64,000 bases of DNA, taken from positions 3,906,001 to 3,970,000 of the forward strand of contig OY969553.1 of the NCBI GenBank assembly GCA_963700925.1, given 5' to 3'. The notes beneath the pieces were generated by a model that was given only the letters and a program-made list of their open reading frames with translations, did no database searches and was not told the DNA's origin. How positions within the stretch are numbered: the stretch's first letter is position 1; the number at the start of each line of letters is the position of its first letter. Both the position numbers and the translations under genes were made by a program. Shown one piece after another: positions 28,607 to 36,574 of the stretch. Origin of the DNA: CAWJMD01 sp963700925. GTDB lineage: Bacteria; Actinomycetota; Actinomycetes; Actinomycetales; CAWJMD01.

Positions 28607-29116
28607 CTACAAGGGCGGACGCCGCGGCACCGAGCTGACCAGCACGTGCTGCGGCCCGGCGTCGCCGCCCAGGTACCGGGTGCTCGTGTCGACGAAACCG
28701 GCGCGCAGGTAGGCGGCGACGGCCGCCGGGTTCCTCTGGTTCACGGTCAGCACGACCAGCTCGACGTCGTCGTACAGCTCAGCAGCCAGCGCGGGCACGG
28801 CCCTGGCCGCGGCCGTGCCGAGACCACGTCCCTGATGGACGGCCGCGACGTAGAACGCACGCAGCAGCACTGCGCGCGACGGCTCGTCGACGAGCTCGGC
28901 CAGGTAGCCGACCCGGTCGAGCACCCCGAAGCCCACAGCGACGTCGTTCTCGACCACTGCGAAAGGGATTCGGTGCGGGTCGGCGTCCGCCTCAGGAAGG
29001 GTCTGCGAGGCCCGGCTGGAGAACGCTTCCTGTTCGGGTGCGGGCGCGAGGGCGAGCGTCTGCTCCCGCCACCGGTGGCTCTCGTCGAGAACGACAAGTC
29101 GCACCGGCGTCGTCAC
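28607..29116 (-). CDS. GNAT family N-acetyltransferase
   Basis: This 169-residue protein has the GNAT fold. The acetyl-CoA pyrophosphate-binding loop is VHQGRGLGTAAARA (motif A, about 107-120), preceded by an RAFYVAAV strand. Motif B follows as VLTVNQRNPAAVAAYLRAGF. The substrate is unknown. The GTG start has a -10 TACCCT 6 nt upstream, so it is probably leaderless, and it is divergent from hemW. The neighbouring repeat array lies just past its 3' end. Confidence 0.9.
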   Translation of the reverse strand: MTTPVRLVVLDESHRWREQTLALAPAPEQEAFSSRASQTLPEADADPHRIPFAVVENDVAVGFGVLDRVGYLAELVDEPSRAVLLRAFYVAAVHQGRGLGTAAARAVPALAAELYDDVELVVLTVNQRNPAAVAAYLRAGFVDTSTRYLGGDAGPQHVLVSSVPRRPPL

Positions 29117-29122
29117 CCGCCG

Positions 29123-29132
29123 AGGGTACGGT
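29123..29132. promoter_or_regulatory. Overlapping divergent -10 boxes (GNAT gene and hemW)
   Basis: Minus-strand TACCCT (29128-29123) lies 6 nt before the GNAT gene's GTG. Plus-strand TACGGT (29127-29132) overlaps it and faces hemW. Simultaneous use by polymerase is unlikely, so the two genes may be transcribed in competition. Confidence 0.4.
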
Positions 29133-29157
29133 CCGCACCCTGGTCCACCATGGCCGG

Positions 29158-30426
29158 GTGAGCCCGCCGCGCGCCCCAGAGGGCGATCCCGTGCCGGCCG
29201 ACGGGTCCCTGCCGGCTCAGGTGGCCGACGGCGCGGCCGATCGCAGGTTCGGCCTGTACGTGCACGTGCCCTTCTGCACCGTGCGGTGCGGCTACTGCGA
29301 CTTCAACACGTACACGGCGCTCGAGCTCGGTCCACCGTCCTTGCCCGGCGCCTCCGCCGCCGGGTACGCGGCCACGGCCATCGGTGAGATGGGCCTGGCC
29401 GCGCGGGTGCTGGACTCGTCGGGGGTGCCGGCCCGTCCGGTGTCGACGGTGTTCGTCGGTGGTGGCACACCGACCCTGCTCCCCGCCGCCGACCTGGTGT
29501 CGGTCCTGCGAGCGGCGGACGAGCACTGGGGCCTGGCCGACGACGTCGAGGTGACGACGGAGGCCAACCCCGACTCGGTCACCCCGCAGTCGCTGCGCGA
29601 GCTGGCCGAGGGCGGCTTCACCCGCGTCTCGTTCGGGATGCAGTCGGCGGTGCCGCACGTGCTGCGGACCCTTGACCGCACCCACGACCCCTCCCGGATC
29701 GGGGCCGTCGTCGCCTGGGCGCGCGACGCCGGGCTGCAGGTGAGCCTCGACCTCATCTACGGCACGCCGGGGGAGTCGGCCGCCGACTGGCAGGCGTCGC
29801 TCGACGCCGCGGTCTCCCACCGGCCCGACCACGTGTCGGCGTACGCCCTCGTGGTCGAGGAGGGCACGGCGATGGCCGTGGCGGTGCGGCGCGGGAAGCT
29901 GCCGGCCCCGGACCCCGACGACCTCGCGGCCAAGTACGAGGCCGCAGACGAGTCGTTGGGAGCGGCCGGTTACGACTGGTACGAGGTCAGCAACTGGGCC
30001 GACGGCGACGACGCCCGCTGTCGACACAACCTCGGCTACTGGACGGGGGACGACTGGTGGGGTGTCGGGCCCGGCGCGCACAGCCACGTCGGCGGCGTTC
30101 GCTGGTGGAACGTCAAGCACCCTGCGGCGTACGCCGGCCGGCTCGCAGCAGGTGAGAGCCCGGCCGCGGCGCGTGAGGTGCTCGACCTGCAGGCGCGGCA
30201 CACCGAGGCCGTGATGCTGGGGGTCAGGCTGCGCTCAGGGCTGCCGGTCGGGGCACTGGTCAGCGGTCTTCCGGGCTCGCCGTCCGTCGCGGACGTCGAC
30301 GACACCGCCTCGACGCTGGTGGGCGAGGGGCTCCTTGACGCAGAAGCCGCCCCGCACCGGGTCGTGCTGACCCGGCGGGGGCGGCTGCTGGCCGACCTGG
30401 TGGTGCGGCGACTGCTCGGTTGGTGA
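29158..30426 (+). CDS. hemW: Radical SAM heme chaperone HemW
   Basis: This 422-residue radical SAM protein has CTVRCGYC (cysteines about 40, 44, 47) for the 4Fe-4S cluster, GGGTP for SAM, and TTEANPDS, RVSFGMQS and DLIYGTPGE family blocks. The HemW C-terminal domain is present. HemW binds and transfers heme; it is often annotated as oxygen-independent coproporphyrinogen oxidase, but true HemN has additional features. GTG 29158 is chosen as the nearest start to the conserved N-terminus. It converges on the DUF4870 gene with 6 nt between stops. Confidence 0.93.
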   Translation: MSPPRAPEGDPVPADGSLPAQVADGAADRRFGLYVHVPFCTVRCGYCDFNTYTALELGPPSLPGASAAGYAATAIGEMGLAARVLDSSGVPARPVSTVFVGGGTPTLLPAADLVSVLRAADEHWGLADDVEVTTEANPDSVTPQSLRELAEGGFTRVSFGMQSAVPHVLRTLDRTHDPSRIGAVVAWARDAGLQVSLDLIYGTPGESAADWQASLDAAVSHRPDHVSAYALVVEEGTAMAVAVRRGKLPAPDPDDLAAKYEAADESLGAAGYDWYEVSNWADGDDARCRHNLGYWTGDDWWGVGPGAHSHVGGVRWWNVKHPAAYAGRLAAGESPAAAREVLDLQARHTEAVMLGVRLRSGLPVGALVSGLPGSPSVADVDDTASTLVGEGLLDAEAAPHRVVLTRRGRLLADLVVRRLLGW

Positions 30427-30432
30427 CTCGGT

Positions 30433-30984
30433 CTACTTCACCATGCGGATGTTGACCGGGTACCGGTAGGCCTCGCCCTTGTTGGCGGCCATCGCGCCCA
30501 TGATGCCGAAGACGATCGCCGCGACCCAGGCCGCGAAGACCAGGAAGAACCCGATGATCAGGAACGACGTGATCCAGCCCACGACGTACGCGATCAGCAG
30601 GGTGATCTGGAAGTTGAGGGCTTCCCTGCCCTGGTCGTTCACGAACGGGCTGCGGTCCTTCTGCACGAGCCACACGATCAGCGGCGCGAGGAATCCGAAC
30701 AGGATTCCTCCCACGTGGCCGAGCGTGGCCCACAGGCGTTCGTCGGACTGGCTCAGCGGAGCACCGGCGCCCTGGGCGCCATACGCCGGCTGACCGGGCC
30801 CGGGACCGTAGCCCTGGGGTGGCCCGCCCTGCTGGGGCGCGGCCCCGTAGGCAGGCTGCTGGGGCTGCTGGGGGGCGCCATATTGCGGCGGTGGCTGGCC
30901 GGGGCCTCCGGCGCCCTGCTCGGGCTTGTTGAGGGACGGCTGGCCGGGCTGCTCTGGCCCGGCACCGTACTGCGGCTCGCTCAC
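30433..30984 (-). CDS. DUF4870 membrane protein with Gln/Pro/Gly-rich leader
   Basis: This 183-residue protein has a low-complexity cytoplasmic N-terminus (about 75 residues rich in Gln, Pro, Gly and Tyr, with YGAPQQPQQPAYGAAPQQGG). The DUF4870/TIC20-like core follows: DERLWATLGHVGGILFGFLAPLIVWLVQKDRSPFVNDQGREALNFQIT, given here as a description of residues about 81-128, with three membrane helices. Family function is unknown. GTG 30984 is chosen because GGGGAAG lies 4 nt upstream. The tyrosine-rich repeat tail is of the kind that can phase-separate or bind membranes, but this is speculation. Confidence 0.85.
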   Translation of the reverse strand: MSEPQYGAGPEQPGQPSLNKPEQGAGGPGQPPPQYGAPQQPQQPAYGAAPQQGGPPQGYGPGPGQPAYGAQGAGAPLSQSDERLWATLGHVGGILFGFLAPLIVWLVQKDRSPFVNDQGREALNFQITLLIAYVVGWITSFLIIGFFLVFAAWVAAIVFGIMGAMAANKGEAYRYPVNIRMVK

Positions 30985-31142
30985 GGTCTTCCCCTTGTTC
31001 GGTGATGTTGCAGGTGGTGTTGCTGTGGTGCCCCGCAGCGTACTGCCAGAGGGGCCCGATCGGGGGGAAGTGGGGCTGAGCGCCGTTGGGCGCTCCTTGG
31101 TACGCCTGACGGCAACAGCATGGCCGAGTGGGGCCAAGCGGG

Positions 31143-31994
31143 TCAGCTGGTGACGAAGTCGATCAGCTGCTCGACCCGTCCGAGCAGCTCTGGCTCCAGG
31201 TCGGTCCAGTCGCGGACGCTCCCGAGGATGCGGCGCCACCCTCGGGCCACGTCGGCCTGGGTCGCTGAGGGCCAGCCGAGGTGATCCAGCACGCCGCGCT
31301 TCCACTCGATTCGGCGGTCGACGGCGGGCCACCGCTCAAGGCCGAGGCGCTGGGGCTTCACGGCCTCCCAGACATCGACGTACGGGTGGCCGACGACGAG
31401 AACGTGTGGGCGGAACCGCTCGTCCTGCAGGGCCTCCGCGACGATCCGAGACTCCTTGGACCCCTCGACGAGATGGTCGACGAGAACGCCGAGCCGGCGA
31501 CCCGGACCTGGGGCGAAGGAGGCGACGGCGGCCGCGAGGTCGTCGACGCCGTCGAGCGGCTCGACGACGACGCCCTCGACACGGAGGTCGTCGCCCCACA
31601 CCTTCTCCACGAGCTCGGCGTCGTGCCGTCCCTCGACCCAGATGCGTGAGCCGCGCGCCACGCGGGCGCGGGCGCCATGGACGGCGGTCGACCCGCTGGC
31701 TGTCCGGCCGGCCGGCGCCGGCGGGCGCGGACCAGCGGGGGCGACGAGCAGCACTGGGCGCCCGTCGAGCAGGAAGCCGGGTCCGAGGGGGAATGACCGG
31801 GTGCGGGCGTGGCGGTCCTCGAGCACCACGAGGTGCACACCGCCGCTGCGCTCGACCCGTACGACGGCCCCGCACCATCCGGTCTCGGCGTCCTCGACGA
31901 CGAGGCCCACCTCGGCGGACACCGGAGTGAGACCGGGCCTGCGGGGTTGGGCGGCGGCCAGCACGTCGGAGGCGTAACGGTCGGCGGTGGTCAC
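31143..31994 (-). CDS. DUF3097 family protein
   Basis: This 283-residue actinobacterial protein belongs to DUF3097. Features are a compact N-terminal beta domain with RTRSFPLGPGFLLDG, the block ARGSRIWVEGRHDAELVEKVWG, the strand-loop LGVLVDHLVEGSKESRI, and a closing DVWEAVKPQRLGLERWP. The Toprim-like feel of ARGSRIWVEGRHDAEL suggests a nucleic-acid-related fold, but no activity is established. Its place beside hrcA is conserved. The GTG start has a -10 TAGCCT 6 nt upstream, indicating a leaderless transcript. Confidence 0.88.
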   Translation of the reverse strand: MTTADRYASDVLAAAQPRRPGLTPVSAEVGLVVEDAETGWCGAVVRVERSGGVHLVVLEDRHARTRSFPLGPGFLLDGRPVLLVAPAGPRPPAPAGRTASGSTAVHGARARVARGSRIWVEGRHDAELVEKVWGDDLRVEGVVVEPLDGVDDLAAAVASFAPGPGRRLGVLVDHLVEGSKESRIVAEALQDERFRPHVLVVGHPYVDVWEAVKPQRLGLERWPAVDRRIEWKRGVLDHLGWPSATQADVARGWRRILGSVRDWTDLEPELLGRVEQLIDFVTS

Positions 31995-32000
31995 CGCCGC

Positions 32001-32006
32001 AGGCTA
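32001..32006 (-). promoter_or_regulatory. -10 box TAGCCT of the DUF3097 gene
   Basis: Minus-strand TAGCCT ends 6 nt before GTG 31994. The transcript would start at the first base of the coding sequence. Confidence 0.5.
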
Positions 32007-32050
32007 CGGCCGAGCCGGCGCGCGGACGTGGAGGACGCGGCCCGACGACG

Positions 32051-32081
32051 TAGACTGGCACTCCGAAAGCATGAGTGCCAG
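32051..32081 (+). promoter_or_regulatory. CIRCE operator and -10 box of the hrcA operon
   Basis: CTGGCACTC (32055-32063), a 9-nt spacer, then GAGTGCCAG (32073-32081) is a perfect inverted repeat of the CIRCE element (consensus TTAGCACTC-N9-GAGTGCTAA). TAGACT at 32051-32056 overlaps its left arm as a -10 box, so bound HrcA would block polymerase. The hrcA start is 52 nt downstream. Confidence 0.93.
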
Positions 32082-32132
32082 AGGGCCGGTGGCCCTGAGG
32101 TCGGAAGCCAGAGGTGGGAACGAGGTGGTCGT

Positions 32133-33158
32133 GTGAGCGAGGAACGCAAGCTGTCGGTACTGCGCGCCATCGTCGAGGACTACGTCGCCACCAGCGAGCC
32201 CGTCGGCTCCAAGGCCCTGGTCGAGCGACACCACCTCGGTGTCTCCCCGGCCACCATCCGCAACGACATGGCCCTCCTCGAGGAGGAGGGCCTGATCGCC
32301 CAGCCTCACACCAGCGCGGGACGTGTCCCCACCGACCACGGATACCGGGTCTTCGTCGACCAGCTCGCCGCGGTGAGGCCGCTGTCGGCGGCCGAGCGCC
32401 GCGCGATCAGCACCGTGCTGCACGACGCGGTCGACCTCGACGACGTGCTCGACCGCACCGTGCGCGCCCTGGCGCACCTGACCCGGCAGGTCGCCGTAGT
32501 CCAGTACCCGTCGCTCAACAGGTCGACGGTGCGCCACCTCGAGCTGGTGCCGATCGGGTCACGGCGACTCCTCGTCGTCCTGATCACCGACACCGGACGC
32601 GTGGAGCAGCGCGTCGTCGAGGTCGACGCCGACCTGCCCGACGACCTGGTCGGCGAGCTGCGCGCCCGGCTGAACGAGGCGGGCAGCGGGCAGCGCCTGT
32701 CGGCCGTGCCGCCGCGGCTCGCGGGTGTCGTCGCCGCCTTCCGTCCGCAGGACCGTGAGCTGGTGCGCTCCGTCGTGGCCGCGATCGAGGACGCCATCAC
32801 GATCCAGCGGGAGGAGCGCGTGGTGCTGGCCGGCACCGCGCACCTGGCGCGCTCCGGAACGGACTTCCCGCAGTCCATCGGCCCTGTCCTGGAGGCGATC
32901 GAGGAGCAGGTCGTGCTGCTGCGGCTGCTCGAGGAGATGGCGGACGACCCTGCCGTCGGGGTCGCCGTGCGGATCGGGCGCGAGAACGAGCACGAGGGCC
33001 TCACCGACGCGTCGGTGGTCACCAGCGGCTACGGCACACCCGGTGGCGAGGTCGTCGCGCGCCTCGGTGTCCTTGGCCCGACCCGGATGGACTACCCGAC
33101 GACCATGGCCGCCGTGCGAGCGGTGGCACGCTACGTGTCCCGGATCATCGGGAGCTGA
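32133..33158 (+). CDS. hrcA: Heat-inducible transcription repressor HrcA
   Basis: This 341-residue repressor has an N-terminal winged helix (LRAIVEDYVATSEPVGS, then VSPATIRNDMALLEEEGLI and HTSAGRVPTD) and the GAF-like HrcA core. It binds CIRCE and depends on GroEL for activity in studied systems. A CIRCE sits in its own promoter, so it is autoregulated. GTG 32133 gives the standard N-terminus. dnaJ follows 86 nt later, probably in the same transcript. Confidence 0.97.
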   Translation: MSEERKLSVLRAIVEDYVATSEPVGSKALVERHHLGVSPATIRNDMALLEEEGLIAQPHTSAGRVPTDHGYRVFVDQLAAVRPLSAAERRAISTVLHDAVDLDDVLDRTVRALAHLTRQVAVVQYPSLNRSTVRHLELVPIGSRRLLVVLITDTGRVEQRVVEVDADLPDDLVGELRARLNEAGSGQRLSAVPPRLAGVVAAFRPQDRELVRSVVAAIEDAITIQREERVVLAGTAHLARSGTDFPQSIGPVLEAIEEQVVLLRLLEEMADDPAVGVAVRIGRENEHEGLTDASVVTSGYGTPGGEVVARLGVLGPTRMDYPTTMAAVRAVARYVSRIIGS

Positions 33159-33184
33159 CGGCGCCTGCCCGCACCACTGACTCC

Positions 33185-33217
33185 GACCGTCCCCTGACCG
33201 TCCCCTGACCGTCCCCC
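33185..33217 (+). repeat. 11-bp direct repeat between hrcA and dnaJ
   Basis: Three consecutive GACCGTCCCCT units (the last ends in C) lie in the short gap upstream of dnaJ. They end 27 nt before its start, just before the AGGAGG ribosome site. They may be slippage products; no regulatory meaning is evident. Confidence 0.8.
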
Positions 33218-33244
33218 CACACGACCCAGGAGGGTCCCCGCTCC

Positions 33245-34351
33245 GTGACTGACCACTACGAGGTCCTCGGTGTCGCACGCGACGCCACGCCCGAGGAGAT
33301 CAAGAAGTCGTACCGCAAGCTGGCGCGCCAGCTGCACCCGGACGTGAACCCGGAGGAGGCGGAGCGCTTCAAGGACGTCTCGCGGGCCTACGACGTGCTG
33401 TCCAACCCCGAGAAGCGCCGCGCCTACGACCTCGGTGGCGACCCGTTCGCCTCTGGCGGCGGCAGCGGCCCGGGGTTCGGTTTCAGCGACATCTTCGAGA
33501 GCTTCTTCGGTCAGGCGCAGGCGCGCGGTCCCGTTCCCCGCCAGCGGGCGGGTCAGGACGCGCTGATCCGGCTCGACGTCGACCTGCAGGAGTCGGTCTT
33601 CGGCGGGCAGCGGGAGATCAGCATCGACACCGCGGTCGTCTGCGGGGTATGTCAGGGCTCGTGCTGCCGCCCCGGTACCGGGCCGGCGGCCTGCTCGACG
33701 TGTGGCGGACGGGGACAGGTTCAGCGCGTTGCCCGCTCCTTCCTCGGCCAGGTGATGACGACTGCGCCCTGCCCCACCTGTGGCGGGTACGGGACGGTCA
33801 TCCCGGAGCCCTGCCTGGAGTGCTCCGGCGAGGGACGCGTCCGCACCCGGCGCACGCTGACCCTCAAGATCCCGGCGGGTGTCGACACCGGCACGCGGAT
33901 CCAGCTGACCGGGCAGGGCGAGGTCGGCCCCGGCGGTGGGCCCCCCGGAGACCTGTACGTGGAGATCTCCGAGCGACAGCACGACATCTTCCAGCGCCGC
34001 GGCGACGACCTGCACTGCACCGTCCAGGTGCCGATGACGGCCGCGGCCCTGGGCACCACCCTGGCGATCGACACCCTGGACGGGCCGGAGGAGATCGACC
34101 TGGTTCCGGGCACGCAGCCCGGCACCGTGCACACCCTGACCGGATACGGCGTCACCCGGCTGCGCGCCGGGAGCCGCGGCAACCTGCACGTCCACGTCGA
34201 CGTGCAGGTGCCCACGCGCCTCGACGAGCAGCAGGAGGCGCTGCTGGCCCAGCTCGCCGAGCTGCGCGGCGAGACCCGTCCGACCGGACGGATGGCCAGC
34301 GCTCAGGGCGGCGTCTTCGGCAAGCTCAGGGAGCGGTTCGCCGGGCGCTGA
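33245..34351 (+). CDS. dnaJ: Chaperone DnaJ (DnaJ2 type)
   Basis: This 368-residue Hsp40 stimulates DnaK ATPase and delivers unfolded proteins. It has an intact J domain with HPD at 31-33, a Gly/Phe-rich linker, the zinc-finger region with four CxxCxGxG-type repeats, and the C-terminal peptide-binding domains. The first zinc repeat reads CGVCQGSCCRPGT, where CxxCxGxGxxPG is usual, so two extra cysteines replace the small residues. The others (CSTCGGRG, CPTCGGYG, CLECSGEG) are normal. AGGAGGG precedes the GTG start. Placement behind hrcA marks it as the second actinobacterial dnaJ. Confidence 0.96.
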   Translation: MTDHYEVLGVARDATPEEIKKSYRKLARQLHPDVNPEEAERFKDVSRAYDVLSNPEKRRAYDLGGDPFASGGGSGPGFGFSDIFESFFGQAQARGPVPRQRAGQDALIRLDVDLQESVFGGQREISIDTAVVCGVCQGSCCRPGTGPAACSTCGGRGQVQRVARSFLGQVMTTAPCPTCGGYGTVIPEPCLECSGEGRVRTRRTLTLKIPAGVDTGTRIQLTGQGEVGPGGGPPGDLYVEISERQHDIFQRRGDDLHCTVQVPMTAAALGTTLAIDTLDGPEEIDLVPGTQPGTVHTLTGYGVTRLRAGSRGNLHVHVDVQVPTRLDEQQEALLAQLAELRGETRPTGRMASAQGGVFGKLRERFAGR

Positions 34352-34375
34352 GCCTGACCCCCCTGTCTGGCGCGG

Positions 34376-35491
34376 TCAGCCGACGGTGAACGTCCGGGTC
34401 TGCTCGTGCATCTTCAGGCCCTCTGGGGACTCTCCGTCCGACATGTCCGGGGCGTAGACGTGCAGGGTGTACGTGCCCGGCTCCAGGTCCTCGATGGTGA
34501 ACTCGTAGTTCTCGAAGGTCTGGGAGCCGCCCATCGCGAAGTTCTCCTGGACGATCGCGCCGGACTCGTCTTGGACCTCCCAGTGGATGTTGGCCTCGAA
34601 CGCCATCGAGGTGCCGGTGACCTTGACCGCCGTCCCAGCGTTGACGTTCTGGCCCTCCGTGGGGGAGTCGATCCAGATGCGGCCACGGGCCTCGCCGTCT
34701 CGCGACATGGGCTCGCCCAGGCTGACAGCACCCCACGCGTCGTAGGCGCCGCCGTCCACCGTGATGGTCACGGGCACGCTCCCAATGCCTGCGGCGGCCG
34801 TCGCAGTCCAGACCAGCTGCTGCACAGCGCGTTCCGCCACCTGGCTGCCGACCCCGGCGCCAGCGAAAGCGTCCGCTGAGATGTCCACGGTGATGGCCCC
34901 ACCCTCCACGGTGGCGGTCACGCTCGAAGCGGGCGACCACGGCGTGGAGTAGTCCGGGTCGTCAGGCTCCATCGACGTCATCGCCGAGACAGCCGAGGCG
35001 ACAGCACCGCCGACGTCGGGCACGGTGTGGAACTCCCGGTAAAGCCAGACGTTCGCCTTGGACTCACCGAGCCAGTAGACCGGCACACCCTTGAGCTCAC
35101 CGGTCGGGGCCTGCGTCGTCGGTGACTCGGTCGCTGTCTCGGTCGGAGTCGTCGTGGGGGTGCCCTCGGTCGGGGTCGGCGACGAGGTGTCCGTGGGCGT
35201 CCCGGCAAGCTCGGTGTTGGGCTGGTCGTTGTTGTTCACGAAGAGCAGCCCTGCGACCACTCCGAGGACGGCCGCCGCCACCAGGCCGATGACCCAAGGC
35301 CTCCAGCCGCCGCCCAGTCGGCCGTCGCGGTAGTCCACGACGTCACCGTCGTCCGCGCTCAGCAGCTCGGTGATGCGTGCCAGCCCGTCAGCGCTCGGCT
35401 GGACCAGGTCAGCCTCCCTGGCCAAGGTGTCGCGCAGAACCCGCTCCACCGCGTCGTCGCGGTTGCCGCCGCTGGCGTCTCGTGTGCTCAT
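34376..35491 (-). CDS. GerMN/Gmad2-domain membrane-anchored protein, possible sigma-factor partner
   Basis: This 371-residue protein has a cytoplasmic N-terminus of about 65 residues, one membrane segment at about 68-90, a Thr/Pro/Ser-rich linker, a GerMN domain (from about 140, VPVYWLGES), and a C-terminal Gmad2 immunoglobulin-like domain (SPTEGQNVNAGTAVKVTGTS, ending in HEQTRTFTVG). It is an exported, membrane-tethered protein, probably at the cell envelope. Its ATG overlaps the stop of the sigma-factor gene, and a type II topology with a short cytoplasmic region is what an anti-sigma factor has. No zinc anti-sigma motif is visible, so that role is only possible. Confidence 0.85.
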   Translation of the reverse strand: MSTRDASGGNRDDAVERVLRDTLAREADLVQPSADGLARITELLSADDGDVVDYRDGRLGGGWRPWVIGLVAAAVLGVVAGLLFVNNNDQPNTELAGTPTDTSSPTPTEGTPTTTPTETATESPTTQAPTGELKGVPVYWLGESKANVWLYREFHTVPDVGGAVASAVSAMTSMEPDDPDYSTPWSPASSVTATVEGGAITVDISADAFAGAGVGSQVAERAVQQLVWTATAAAGIGSVPVTITVDGGAYDAWGAVSLGEPMSRDGEARGRIWIDSPTEGQNVNAGTAVKVTGTSMAFEANIHWEVQDESGAIVQENFAMGGSQTFENYEFTIEDLEPGTYTLHVYAPDMSDGESPEGLKMHEQTRTFTVG

Positions 35492-36048
35492 GATGCGCTC
35501 CCCGCCGTCCCGGATCTGGCTTCCAGCCCCGCCCGCAGCGTCGCCAGTCCGCGGTGCGCGTGGCTCTTCACCGCCCCCCGGCTGATGCCCATCAGGTCGG
35601 CGATCTCCGCCTCGCTGGCGTCCAGGTAGTAGCGGAGCACGAGAACCTCTCTCTGACGCTGAGGCAGGGTGGCGAGGACGGCCATCACGACTGAGTCCTC
35701 CTCCCGCCTCTCGGCGATCTCGTCTGGCCCCGCAGGTGCTGGGTCGGACGGCTGGCGGTGCCGGATCTCGACGACCCGGTGCCGGTGGGCGGACCGGCAA
35801 CCGTTGACGACGCTGCTGCGCAGGTACCCAGCCGCGGCCTGTGGGTCGCGGAGCCGGTGCCAGCGCCGGTACGTCCCGACGAAAGCCTCCTGCACCACTT
35901 CCTCCGCGGCCGACGTCGACCCGAGCAGCAACGAGGCCAGGCGCACCAGAGCGCCCCAGTGCGCCGCGTACAGCATGCGCAGCGCGCTGTCCGGGTCGGT
36001 CGGGACCGGCTCGTCAGCGCCAGAGGACTGTGCTCTGGCCATCGTCAT
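35488..36048 (-). CDS. SigE-family (ECF) RNA polymerase sigma factor
   Basis: This 186-residue sigma factor has region 2 (MLYAAHWGALVRLASLLLGS, then AEEVVQEAFVGTYRRW) and region 4 (LPQRQREVLVLRYYLDASE, then ISRGAVKSHAHRGLATLR) of the actinobacterial SigE subgroup. There is no C-terminal extension. It overlaps the following GerMN/Gmad2 membrane gene by 4 nt, suggesting that the two products work together in sensing an envelope signal. In the recalled mycobacterial order a 16S rRNA methyltransferase gene (rsmE) follows dnaJ; here this pair occupies that slot. Confidence 0.93.
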   Translation of the reverse strand: MTMARAQSSGADEPVPTDPDSALRMLYAAHWGALVRLASLLLGSTSAAEEVVQEAFVGTYRRWHRLRDPQAAAGYLRSSVVNGCRSAHRHRVVEIRHRQPSDPAPAGPDEIAERREEDSVVMAVLATLPQRQREVLVLRYYLDASEAEIADLMGISRGAVKSHAHRGLATLRAGLEARSGTAGSAS

Positions 36049-36132
36049 CACACCCTTCTCACGCGGGGCTCGGTCTCGAGGTTGACGCACGGGCTGGACT
36101 TTCTCGGGCTGACCCGCCGCAGGCCGGCTCGA

Positions 36133-36138
36133 TAGCCT
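36133..36138 (+). promoter_or_regulatory. -10 box TAGCCT of the HIT gene
   Basis: TAGCCT ends exactly 6 nt before ATG 36145, indicating a leaderless message. Confidence 0.5.
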
Positions 36139-36144
36139 GCCCGG

Positions 36145-36498
36145 ATGAGCCCGCTGACCGACCCACAGTGCCTCTTCTGCAAGATGGTGTCCGGCGAGAT
36201 CGCCGCCGACGAGGTGGTGCGCACCGACCGTGTGCTCGCCTTCCGCGACATCAACCCGAAGGCGCCACTGCACGTGCTCGTGGTTCCGCGCGACCACCAC
36301 CGCGACGTCGGGGCCCTGGCTGCGGCGGATGGCGACGTGCTGGCGGAGATGGGGAGGGTGGCCCACGACATCGCCGAGGGGGAGTCTCCGGATGGCTGGC
36401 GCTGGGTCTTCAACACCGGGCCGGCGGCCGGCCAGACCGTGTTCCACGTCCACGGCCACGTGCTGGGTGGACGCGAATTGGCCTGGCCTCCGGGCTGA
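36145..36498 (+). CDS. HIT family (HINT-type) hydrolase
   Basis: This 117-residue protein has the histidine-triad motif HVHGHVLGG (His101, 103, 105), LFCKMVSGE near the N-terminus with its CxxC-like zinc position reduced to one Cys, and AFRDINPKAPLHVLVVP. HINT proteins hydrolyse phosphoramidate bonds of purine nucleotides such as AMP-lysine. The natural substrate is not established. It precedes phoH in the same direction, as in many actinobacteria. Confidence 0.95.
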   Translation: MSPLTDPQCLFCKMVSGEIAADEVVRTDRVLAFRDINPKAPLHVLVVPRDHHRDVGALAAADGDVLAEMGRVAHDIAEGESPDGWRWVFNTGPAAGQTVFHVHGHVLGGRELAWPPG

Positions 36499-36574
36499 CT
36501 CCGGCCGGTAGACTGGCTTCGTTCGGAAAAAGCACCCCCCGACCCGAGGAGCGAGGGGCCTCCGTGGCCCGCCC

